A stretch of 64,000 bases of DNA from Streptomyces polyasparticus (GTDB taxonomy: Bacteria > Actinomycetota > Actinomycetes > Streptomycetales > Streptomycetaceae), in the NCBI RefSeq assembly GCF_014493765.1, contig NZ_JACTVJ010000014.1:277288-341287 (forward strand). Reading direction: 5' to 3'. A model generated the notes under the pieces. That model made no database searches, was not told the DNA's origin, and saw nothing but the letters and a program-made list of their open reading frames with translations. The translations under genes and the position numbers were made by a program. The stretch's first letter is position 1, and every line of letters begins with the position of its first letter. Shown one piece after another: positions 26,732 to 33,569 of the stretch.

Positions 26732-27325
26732 TTACTCCGCGGACGGCGCGGTCTTCTTCGCCGCCGTCTTGCGGGCCGGGGCCTTCTTGGCGGCCGGCTT
26801 CTTGGCGGGGGCCTTGGCCTCGGCGGGCTCGGGCTCGGTGGCCACCGGGGTGGGAGCGGGCTCGGGGGCCTCCTTGCCCTCGACCGCGATGGCGAGCTCC
26901 TCGATCTCCTCGGCCGCCTCGCCGCGCCAGGTCTTCACGGCCTGCTCGCCGCGCTCGGCGACCTCGTCGTACTTCTCGCGGGCCTTGACCGCGTACTCGG
27001 CGGCGACGCCGACGCTGCGCAGCGCCAGGTCCTGCGCGGTCTCGCCGAGCTTCTTCAGATCGGGCTCGATGCTGCCGAGCACCTCGGAGACCTTGGCCTG
27101 GACGACCTCGCCCACCTCCTTGGCGCGGGCGGCGGCCTTCTCCTGTACGGCCTTCGGGTCGGTGCTGCGTACGGCCTCGAAGCGCTCCGGGGCCTCGGCC
27201 TGCACCTTCTCGATCAGCTCGGGAACGCGCTTGGCCTGCTGGACCACGAGGTCCGCGGTGCCGGCGGCGAAGTAGAGGGGCTTGGGGTCGGTGACGGCCT
27301 TGCGGATGTCGTCGGTGAGGGCCAT
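26732..27325 (-). CDS. HBHA-like protein (heparin-binding hemagglutinin homologue)
   Basis: A 197-residue helical protein. Residues 1-140 form an amphipathic/coiled-coil region (MALTDDIRKAVTDPKPLYFAAGTADLVVQQAKRVPELIEKVQAE), followed by an acidic/Pro linker and a Lys-Ala-rich tail (KAPAKKPAAKKAPARKTAAKK). That layout matches mycobacterial HBHA (Rv0475), a surface adhesin that binds sulfated glycans through its Lys-rich tail. Ribosome site GGAGGT precedes the ATG. Neighbours (XRE regulator upstream, DUF2516 downstream) are as in mycobacteria. In a soil saprophyte the tail may bind DNA or teichoic/heparin-like polymers; function unproven. Confidence 0.85.
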   Translation of the reverse strand: MALTDDIRKAVTDPKPLYFAAGTADLVVQQAKRVPELIEKVQAEAPERFEAVRSTDPKAVQEKAAARAKEVGEVVQAKVSEVLGSIEPDLKKLGETAQDLALRSVGVAAEYAVKAREKYDEVAERGEQAVKTWRGEAAEEIEELAIAVEGKEAPEPAPTPVATEPEPAEAKAPAKKPAAKKAPARKTAAKKTAPSAE

Positions 27326-27362
27326 GACGTACGTACCTCCGATAGGTATGAGGGTTCTGGCG

Positions 27363-27812
27363 TCAGTCGCCGTCGGCCGTGCGGGCCTGGTCATCGGCGG
27401 TGTCCTTGGCGCCCTTGCTGTGCGGGGCGCCCTTGCTGTCCTTGCCGTTCTGCGCGCTCGTGGGAGCGGTGCCGTTCTCCTTGCGGAACGACTCGTAGAT
27501 CTGCAGCAGGACCTGCTTCTGCCGCTCGTCGATCGAGGGGTCCGCGAGGATCGCGGCCCGCGTCTCGACCTCGTCACGGTCGCGCTCGTCGAGAATTCCG
27601 GCCTGCACGTACAGCGTCTCGGCCGAGATCCGCAGCGCCTTGGCCAGCTGCTGCAGAATCTCCGCGCTCGGCTTGCGAAGGCCGCGCTCGATCTGGCTCA
27701 GATACGGATTGGACACCCCGGCGGCATCGGCGAGCTGCCTGAGCGACAACTGCGCATTGCGCCGCTGCTCGCGCAGATACTCACCGAGATTGCCGACGTT
27801 GAGCGATGCCAT
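27363..27812 (-). CDS. XRE-family helix-turn-helix regulator
   Basis: A 149-residue transcription factor. The HTH runs GEYLREQRRNAQLSLRQLADAAGVSNPYLSQIERGLRKPSAEILQQLAKAL (~residues 9-60). A helical segment follows (ETLYVQAGILDERDRDEVETRAAILADPSIDERQKQVLLQIYESF), then an Asp/Ala/Lys-rich tail. It is the homologue in place of mycobacterial Rv0474 upstream of hbhA. A perfect 26-bp palindrome lies 28 bp before its start codon and may be its own operator. Confidence 0.9.
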   Translation of the reverse strand: MASLNVGNLGEYLREQRRNAQLSLRQLADAAGVSNPYLSQIERGLRKPSAEILQQLAKALRISAETLYVQAGILDERDRDEVETRAAILADPSIDERQKQVLLQIYESFRKENGTAPTSAQNGKDSKGAPHSKGAKDTADDQARTADGD

Positions 27813-27839
27813 GCCTCGATGGTGCCGCACCGCTGCTAA

Positions 27840-27865
27840 CTATTGCAAGCAGATGCTTGCAATAG
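27840..27865. promoter_or_regulatory. Perfect 12+2+12 palindrome (probable operator)
   Basis: CTATTGCAAGCA-GA-TGCTTGCAATAG lies between the divergent XRE and MerR genes. The dyad is perfect across 24 of 26 bases, which is far more than chance, and its position fits autoregulation by the XRE protein. Confidence 0.75.
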
Positions 27866-27903
27866 TGGTGCACGCCACTGAACCGGCTGAGGAGAATGCT
27901 TGG

Positions 27904-27934
27904 TTGACCTTCACCTTGGGGGAGGCCACAGCAT
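27904..27934 (+). promoter_or_regulatory. Possible MerR-type promoter with 19-bp spacer
   Basis: TTGACC and a weak CAGCAT -10 are separated by exactly 19 bp, the long spacing typical of promoters that MerR proteins activate by DNA twisting. Between them lies an imperfect dyad ccttcacc...gggggagg. It precedes the MerR-PP2C gene by ~45 bp. Confidence 0.4.
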
Positions 27935-27976
27935 CGGTTGAGCCGGGCAGCGTGCTCGGCATGAGGAGGAACGCGC

Positions 27977-29056
27977 ATGGGGTTGCTGACCATCGGGGCG
28001 TTCGCGAAGGCGTCCCGGCTGTCGCAGAAGGCACTGCGTCTTTACGACGAGCTTGGCCTTCTGTCCCCCGCTCGCGTCGACCCGGTGACCGGCTACCGCC
28101 ACTACGCACCGGAACAACTGGAGCAGGCCAGGCTCGTCGCCTGGCTCCGCCGCCTGGGCATGCCTCTGGCCCGCATCCAGCACGTCTGCACGCTGGATGC
28201 GGCCGAGGCAGCCCAGGAGGTCCGGGCGTTCTGGGTTCAGGTCGAGGCCGCCACCGCCGCACGGCGGGACCTGGCCACCTTCCTCATCGACCATCTGTCA
28301 TGGAAGGACCCTGCCATGTCCGCCACCGCCAAGCCCCTGGGAATCCGGTACGCCGCTCTGTCCGACACAGGCCTGGTCCGCGAGAGCAACCAGGACACCG
28401 CCTACGCCGGTCCCCGACTGCTCGCCGTCGCCGACGGCTGCGGCGTCGAAGGAGCCCCGGCCAGCGCAGCCGCCGTCGACGCGCTCAAGCACCTGGAAAC
28501 CGACAGCATCACGCCAGGCGATCTCCTCAACGTCCTCGAAGACGTCATCGAACAGGCCCAACAGGCTGTGCGCGACGTCGCCGGGAGTGGCTCTTCGCCC
28601 GAAGACACCGGCACGACACTCACCGCGATGCTCTGGACCGGATCGCAGCTGGGCCTCGTGCACATCGGCGACTCCCGCGTATACCTGCTGCGCGACGGAG
28701 ACCTGCGCCAGATCACTCACGACCACACCCTGGTCCAGTCGATGGTCGATGAAGGACGGCTCACCCTGGAAGAAGCCGCCTCCCACCCCCAGCGGTCACT
28801 GCTGGTCCGTGCCCTGGGCCAAGGCGCCGACACCACCCCCGACATGCGTCTCCACGATGCCCTGCCGGGTGATCGATATCTGCTTTGCTCCGACGGTCTG
28901 TCGACCGTCGTGCCGACCGAAGAAATCCGCCGAGCGCTCTCCGAGATCAGCACGCCCGAGCAGGCCGTCCGCGAACTCATCACCCTCGCCAACGGCTCCG
29001 GCGGCCCCGACAACGTCAGCTGCGTGGTCGCCGACGTCACGGAGCTCCGTCAGTAG
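27977..29056 (+). CDS. MerR HTH-PP2C serine/threonine phosphatase fusion
   Basis: One 359-residue protein with two domains. Residues 1-110: a MerR-type DNA-binding region (LLTIGAFAKASRLSQKALRLYDELGLLSPARVDPVTGYRHY) and the helical dimerisation part. Residues ~125-355: a PPM/PP2C phosphatase with the metal motifs LVRESNQDTAYAGPRLLAVADGCG, LVHIGDSRVYLLRDGDLRQIT, LLCSDGLSTVV and NGSGGPDNVSCVV. The canonical DGMGG is DGCGV here, but the metal Asps remain. The fusion suggests a regulator whose phosphatase activity is tied to DNA binding. Start ATG has AGGAGGAACGCGC upstream. Confidence 0.85.
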   Translation: MGLLTIGAFAKASRLSQKALRLYDELGLLSPARVDPVTGYRHYAPEQLEQARLVAWLRRLGMPLARIQHVCTLDAAEAAQEVRAFWVQVEAATAARRDLATFLIDHLSWKDPAMSATAKPLGIRYAALSDTGLVRESNQDTAYAGPRLLAVADGCGVEGAPASAAAVDALKHLETDSITPGDLLNVLEDVIEQAQQAVRDVAGSGSSPEDTGTTLTAMLWTGSQLGLVHIGDSRVYLLRDGDLRQITHDHTLVQSMVDEGRLTLEEAASHPQRSLLVRALGQGADTTPDMRLHDALPGDRYLLCSDGLSTVVPTEEIRRALSEISTPEQAVRELITLANGSGGPDNVSCVVADVTELRQ

Positions 29057-29067
29057 GAGCGAGTGGC

Positions 29068-29232
29068 ATGCACTTCGAGTTGCACCGGATCCGCTCTCAA
29101 GAACTCATCCGCGAGGCCGACTTATACCGGCTCTCCCAGCAAATCAGGAAAGCCAGGCCGACTCCCGGAGCTACGACAAGCCGCACATCGCGACGCAGCC
29201 CACTACGCCTGCCGGCCTGGCTCCGAGGATGA
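29068..29232 (+). CDS. Small basic protein (54 aa)
   Basis: It begins MHFELHRIRSQELIREADLYRLSQQIRKAR, an amphipathic helix of a kind found in many small actinobacterial proteins, then turns into a Thr/Ser/Arg-rich tail (TTSRTSRRSPLRLPAWLRG). It starts 11 bases after the MerR-PP2C stop, behind GTAGGAGCGAGTGGC, so it may be co-transcribed. The tail reads like out-of-frame sequence, so the gene may be truncated by a frameshift. Function unknown. Confidence 0.5.
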   Translation: MHFELHRIRSQELIREADLYRLSQQIRKARPTPGATTSRTSRRSPLRLPAWLRG

Positions 29233-29302
29233 ACACCCTCTTGATCAGCGGTCGTCAGACTCCCGGGGCTCGGATGGCGTCAGGGAACCGGAGGGCCAGA
29301 CC

Positions 29303-30280
29303 GTGGACGATGAGCGCTGGGCCACGTGGCCCGAGCCGTGGGCGGGCACGGACGCCGACATGCGGACCGTCATGGGCGCGATCCCGCGGGAGGTGAAGGA
29401 CGGGTTCAAGTACGACGAGATCCCCTGGCAGCGGTTCCCGCACTTCTTTGGACCGGGGGAGGAAGTTCCCCGTCGCCTCGGACTGCTTGCCTCAGGAGAC
29501 GCCGAAGCCGCCGACCGGGCTCTGGGGGAGCTGCGGGAACATCTCCATCATCAGGGCGGCACGATCGCGGTGGGAGCGCTGGCAGTACCGTTCCTGCTCC
29601 GGATCGCGGCTACCGGGCCTCCCGGGCTCCGGGCGAGCACCCTTCGCCTGGTCGCCGAGATCGGGCGATGCCAGCGCTTCGGGGACGGAACGCGCGAAGG
29701 CCTTCTCCAGGTCACCGAGGATCCGTTGGAGGCGGAGGGCACCACGATGTGTCCGGTGAACTGAACGATTCAGGCTGCTCGCGATGCCATCACGGATGAT
29801 CTGCACCTTCTGTTCCCTCTCCTCCCCGCTGCCGATCCCGATGTCCGCTCCGCGACCGCCTTCGTCCTGGCGGCGGTGACCAGCGAGTTTCAGCGCGTCT
29901 CCGCAACCCTGCACCGCAGGCTGGCGGTGGAAGACGATCCGGTGGTCCGTGTGAGCTTGATCCTGGCGATCGCCCAGCTCGCCCGCGAACACGAGGATGA
30001 CAATGCTTCGGCATGGACCCGGGGACTGTGGTCGGATCCCGGCCGATCGTCCGAGATCCGCATCGGCGCCGGCCTCGCCTGGCTGTGCCTGGTCGACGAT
30101 CCCGTCCCCGATGAGCTCCGAGCCCTCCTGACCGACCCAAGTACCGACCGGTGCGGCGACCTGTTCCAGCGCGTGCCGTGGATCGAACCGGTCGACTCCT
30201 ACGGCAGCGGGCTGCGTCGCTGCATCCGGGAGATGGTCACGCCGGATGTCCGGACCGAAGCATCTGCCGAGGCCGGCTGA
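29303..30280 (+). pseudogene. HEAT-repeat protein gene interrupted by an in-frame TGA
   Basis: The GTG start (VDDERWATWPEPWAG) has GGAGGG upstream. The frame runs 153 codons to a TGA at 29762-29764 and, in the same frame, continues without interruption for another 172 codons to a second TGA. Helical repeats occur on both sides: FLLRIAATGPPGLRASTLRLVAEI before; TIQAARDAITDDLHLLFPLL, ADPDVRSATAFVLAAVTS and EDDPVVRVSLILAIAQLA after. No frameshift is needed to join them. A single-base nonsense mutation (e.g. TGG or CGA to TGA) in a ~325-residue HEAT/armadillo-like protein is the simplest reading. Confidence 0.75.
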
Positions 30281-30350
30281 CCGCCGAGCCCGCTTCGCCC
30301 TGCTGCCGAGCCCTCTCCTGCGGCCTCCTCGGCGGGGCACCGAGTCCGTC

Positions 30351-30881
30351 TCAGGCGTCGTCGTCGGCGTCGTCGCCGGAGTGGAGGACCGTCTCGGCGA
30401 TGGCACGTACGCGGTCGAGCGTGATGCCGGTGCGTTGTTCGACGGCGAGCGGATGGTCCGTGGGCTCCAGTTCGATGGAGAAGCGCTCGCCTACGGGGCG
30501 GGTGTGGACGTGGGTCTTGAGGTTGATGGTGGTCGGCGCATACAGAGGGAGATCCGTGGACAGCCAGCCGAAGTACGGCTCCTCGGCCTCACGACCCGGC
30601 GTATCCCAGAGCTCGGCCGCCCTTGCGAAGTTGTCCCGGCTCAGCGAGACCCAGACAGCCCAGGAGAACTTCTCGCCCGTGCCGGCCACCGGTATCTCGA
30701 TCAGGCCCTTCACGAAGCAGTGCTCCGCTTTGATCACGCACTGATCCGAGGAGAGCAGACAGTCCGGTGCGTCGGCGAAGCTGTGGTGCCAGGCGTGGGG
30801 CGCCGTGGTCGAGTAGCTCATCGGCAGTTCTGCGTGGTGCCGGCCGCAGCATGTGCAGGTGAAACCGGGGGTGCTGGTCAT
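30351..30881 (-). CDS. DUF2199 family protein
   Basis: A 176-residue cytoplasmic protein with the DUF2199 layout: a Cys pair near the N-terminus (FTCTCCGRHHAELPMSYS), then SSDQCVIKAEHCFVKGLIEIPV, FSWAVWVSLSRDNFARAAELWD, PYFGWLSTDLPLY and HPLAVEQRTGITLDRVRAIAE. The Cys-X-Cys-Cys and later Cys may bind zinc. An Asp-rich C-terminus ends it. Function of the family is unknown. Convergent with the broken HEAT gene. Confidence 0.85.
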   Translation of the reverse strand: MTSTPGFTCTCCGRHHAELPMSYSTTAPHAWHHSFADAPDCLLSSDQCVIKAEHCFVKGLIEIPVAGTGEKFSWAVWVSLSRDNFARAAELWDTPGREAEEPYFGWLSTDLPLYAPTTINLKTHVHTRPVGERFSIELEPTDHPLAVEQRTGITLDRVRAIAETVLHSGDDADDDA

Positions 30882-30967
30882 GAGCGGGAGACTAGTGTTC
30901 GGGGCCGGGCCCCGACCGGCCGAGTCCGGGCATCCCGGATCTTGGTCAATCCGTCTTGCCCGTACGG

Positions 30968-31573
30968 ATGTTGGTCGTGGATCATCCCGGGATGGATGAC
31001 GTGCCGAGCCGGGTTCCGAGTGCTTTGACCGCGTTGCAGGCCCGGGCGCGGGACGCGGGGTTTGCCATGTCCTGCGAGGGGCGTACGGGCAGTCTGCTGG
31101 CGGGGCTCGCCGCCGCGCGGCCCGGAGGGCGGGTGCTCGAGCTCGGTACGGGGGCCGGGGAAGGGACCGCCTGGCTGCTCAGCGGGATGGACCGCGCCTC
31201 CGCGCTGACCACCGTCGAGCTCGACGCCGACGTGCAGGCCATCGCCCGGGAGCAGCTGGGTGCGGACCCCCGGGTCACCTTCGTGTGCGGGGACGGCGGC
31301 CTGTGGCTCGAGAGCTTCGACGGCGCGCCCTTCGACCTCGTCTTCGCGGATACGTGGCCGGGCAAGTTCACACACCTCGACCGGGCCCTGGAACTCGTGG
31401 CGCCCGGCGGGATCTACCTGATCGACGACCTGCTCCCCCAGCCCGGCTGGCCGGACGGCCACGCCGTCTCCGTCGACCGGCTGCTGGCCGAGCTGGACGC
31501 ACGCGAGGACTTCCGCTGCGTACGCATGGCGTGGGCGAGCGGGCTGCTGATGGCGGTGCGGCGCGCGGGCTGA
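30968..31573 (+). CDS. Class I SAM-dependent O-methyltransferase-like protein
   Basis: A ~201-residue enzyme similar in layout to catechol/caffeoyl-CoA-type O-methyltransferases (methyltransf_24). Motif I GRVLELGTGAGEGTAWLLSGM binds SAM, with ALTTVELDADVQAIAREQL and the RVTFVCGDGGLWLES block after it. PFDLVFADTWPGKF is the metal/substrate side, and GIYLIDDLLPQPGW a later motif. Start among ATG 30968, ATG 30992 and a TTG further up is uncertain; no strong ribosome site. Its 3' end is followed by GC-rich tandem repeats. Confidence 0.8.
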   Translation: MLVVDHPGMDDVPSRVPSALTALQARARDAGFAMSCEGRTGSLLAGLAAARPGGRVLELGTGAGEGTAWLLSGMDRASALTTVELDADVQAIAREQLGADPRVTFVCGDGGLWLESFDGAPFDLVFADTWPGKFTHLDRALELVAPGGIYLIDDLLPQPGWPDGHAVSVDRLLAELDAREDFRCVRMAWASGLLMAVRRAG

Positions 31574-31585
31574 CGGGGGGCAGGG

Positions 31586-31738
31586 CGGCGCACCGACCGA
31601 CGGGTCGCGGGCGGCACACGGACCGACGGGTCGCGGGGCGGCCCACGGACTGACGCGTGGCGGGCGGCGCACCGACCGACGGGTGGCGCGGCGGCCCACG
31701 GGCCAAGGCGTGGCGGGGCGGCGCACCGACCGACAGGT
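31586..31738 (+). repeat. GC-rich tandem repeat array
   Basis: Three nearly identical 20-mers CGGCGCACCGACCGACGGGT (31586, 31665 and 31719 with one change) and two degenerate versions between them. The array starts just after the methyltransferase stop codon and runs into the only possible N-terminus of the next open frame. Confidence 0.8.
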
Positions 31739-32430
31739 GGCGGAGCTCGGGCCGGCCCGCGCCGCCCCCTCCTCGGATAGCCCCGGGCCGGGCCTCCCGC
31801 GGCGCCCTCTCCTCGGATGCCCCCTCCCCCGCCGCACGGCGGAGGGCCGCGGCCGAGCGTCGTCCTCGCGGGGCAGCCCCACACACCACCCCCGCACCCG
31901 CCACCCCCTCCCCCGCCAACACCCTTACCCCACCTCCACGTTGGGCCACATGGGCCGCACACCTGACCGCGCTCGTCGTGCTGCCGAGCGGCCTGCGGCG
32001 GATCGTCATGGTGCTCGGTTTCCCCGCCGGGTACACCGACGCCGGCTTCGTGCCGTTCGAGACCTTCGGCGCCAAGGTGTGGATGCTGACGCTCAGCGTG
32101 CTCAGCGAGCTGGTGGCGTTGCTGACCATCGGCCTCGTACGGCCGTGGGGCGAGGTCGTGCCGCGGTGGATTCCGCTGGTCGGCGGGCGGGCGGTGCACC
32201 CCCTGGCCGCTGTCGTGCCCGCCGCGCTCGGCGCCGCGGCGCTCACCCTCCTGTGGGCCAACGTCCCTTGGTGGTGGACGTATCCGCACGACGACATGAC
32301 ACCGGCCGGCAGCCTCGTCGTCGGCATCCTCTACCAACCACTGATCCTGTGGGGCCCGCTCACCGCGGCCGTCGCGTACTCCTACTACCGTCGCCATCGC
32401 CCCGCCACCCGAGGCACCATCGGGTCATGA
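31657..32430 (+). CDS. Four-helix membrane protein of unknown function (start doubtful)
   Basis: The convincing part begins near 31940: helices WATWAAHLTALVVLPSGLRRIVMV, KVWMLTLSVLSELVALLTIGLV, PLAAVVPAALGAAALTLLWANVPWWW and SLVVGILYQPLILWGPLTAAVAYSYY. The only in-frame start before helix 1 is a GTG inside the repeat array, giving a repetitive GGAPTD(G/R)WR leader. So the native start was probably lost or shifted when the repeat expanded, or initiation occurs at a non-standard codon. Its TGA overlaps the ATG of the next gene (ATGA), suggesting coupling. Confidence 0.55.
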   Translation: MAGGAPTDGWRGGPRAKAWRGGAPTDRWRSSGRPAPPPPRIAPGRASRGALSSDAPSPAARRRAAAERRPRGAAPHTTPAPATPSPANTLTPPPRWATWAAHLTALVVLPSGLRRIVMVLGFPAGYTDAGFVPFETFGAKVWMLTLSVLSELVALLTIGLVRPWGEVVPRWIPLVGGRAVHPLAAVVPAALGAAALTLLWANVPWWWTYPHDDMTPAGSLVVGILYQPLILWGPLTAAVAYSYYRRHRPATRGTIGS

Positions 32431-33521
32431 GCCTGGCGACCGCGTTCACGGAGCTGTCCGGTGTGGAGCACCCCATCGCCCTTGCCCCCATGGGCGGTTC
32501 GGCAGGCGGGGCACTGGCCGGGGCGGTGTCGCGGGGCGGCGGGCTCGGGATGCTGGGCAGCGGGGACGGGGACCCCGAGTGGCTGGCACGCGAGGTGACC
32601 CTCCTCGACGAGGCGAGGGCGGGCCGGCCCTGGGGGATCGGGTTCCTGACCTGGGCGGTCACCGGCGAACGGGTCGCGCAGGCACTGGAGTTGGGGCCCT
32701 CGGCGGTGATGCTGTCGTTCGGCGATCCGGGCCCCTGTGCGCAGCTCGTACGGGATGCGGGCGCGTTGTTGATGCTCCAGGTGACCGATCTGGAGGAGGC
32801 GCGCAGGGCGGTCGATCTGGGCGCCGATGTGATCGTGGCACAGGGCACCGAGGCCGGTGGGCACGGTGCGGTGCGCGGGCGCTCGACGCTGCCGTTCGTA
32901 CCGGCCGTGGTGGATCTCGCGGATCCGACTCCCGTACTGGCGGCGGGCGGCATCGCCGACGGCCGCGGGGTGGCGGCGGCTCTCGCGCTCGGCGCCGCCG
33001 GGGCGCTGCTCGGCACCCGCTTCCAGGCCACGGCGGAGTCCCTGGTCGATCCGGACACGGCCGCGGCGCTCGTCGCGGCGAGCGGGCAGGACACCGAGCG
33101 CAGCCGGGTGCTCGACCTCGCGCGCGGTTCGTCCTGGCCCGCCGGATACGCGGCCCGCACGCTCGGCCATCCCTTCCTCGACGTATGGCGCGGCCGGGAG
33201 GACGAACTGGCCGACGCCGCCGGCGATGTACGCAGGGAGTACGAGGAGGCGGTGGCGCGCGGGAGGATCCCCGCGCTGCCGCAGTGGGCGGGTGAGGGCG
33301 TGGACCTGATCGGCGATCTGCCGTCCGCCGCCGCCCTCGTCCCGGCCCTGGCCGCGCAGGCGGAACGGACGCTGGAACGGGCGCTGGGCCGTGCGGCCGG
33401 CGGGGGTCACCCGGACACACCTGAGCATCCGCCCGCCACGAACCACCCGGACACACCTGAGCATCCGCCCATCGCCAACCACCCGGACACGCCCCGGCGC
33501 CACCCAGCCACGGACACCTGA
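32427..33521 (+). CDS. Nitronate monooxygenase (2-nitropropane dioxygenase family)
   Basis: An FMN-dependent TIM-barrel enzyme that oxidises nitronates such as propionate-3-nitronate. Blocks: HPIALAPMGGSAGGALAGAVSRGGGLGMLG (FMN site), GADVIVAQGTEAGGHGAVRG with the family GTEAGGH signature, PVLAAGGIADGRGVAAALALGA and LLGTRFQATAESL. 364 residues including a ~38-residue C-terminal repeat tail (HPDTPEHPP...). ATG overlaps the upstream TGA. It may detoxify nitronates; the operon neighbour does not specify the substrate. Confidence 0.9.
   Translation: MSLATAFTELSGVEHPIALAPMGGSAGGALAGAVSRGGGLGMLGSGDGDPEWLAREVTLLDEARAGRPWGIGFLTWAVTGERVAQALELGPSAVMLSFGDPGPCAQLVRDAGALLMLQVTDLEEARRAVDLGADVIVAQGTEAGGHGAVRGRSTLPFVPAVVDLADPTPVLAAGGIADGRGVAAALALGAAGALLGTRFQATAESLVDPDTAAALVAASGQDTERSRVLDLARGSSWPAGYAARTLGHPFLDVWRGREDELADAAGDVRREYEEAVARGRIPALPQWAGEGVDLIGDLPSAAALVPALAAQAERTLERALGRAAGGGHPDTPEHPPATNHPDTPEHPPIANHPDTPRRHPATDT
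33408..33515 (+). repeat. In-frame 36-bp tandem repeats at the 3' end of the NMO gene
   Basis: Units start at 33408, 33444 and 33480, encoding HPDTPEHPPATN, HPDTPEHPPIAN and HPDTPRRHPATD. Units one and two differ by a few bases; the third is diverged. The protein simply gains Pro/His-rich disordered repeats. Confidence 0.85.
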
Positions 33522-33569
33522 GTAGGAGAACTCATGCCGGCTCCAGCACACGGCTGACAGTCTGCGGGC

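Noticed and set aside
27840-27865. Nur box upstream of the XRE gene
   Set aside because: The TTGCAA half sites are 8 bp apart, not the 5 of Nur boxes, and the dyad extends further than a Nur site.
29762-29764. TGA as selenocysteine codon in the HEAT-type gene
   Set aside because: No selenoprotein-like motif, no following SECIS-type hairpin seen, and HEAT proteins are not selenoproteins.
31586-31738. Origin-like or iteron array
   Set aside because: GC-rich, irregular spacing (79 and 54 bp), no replication gene nearby.
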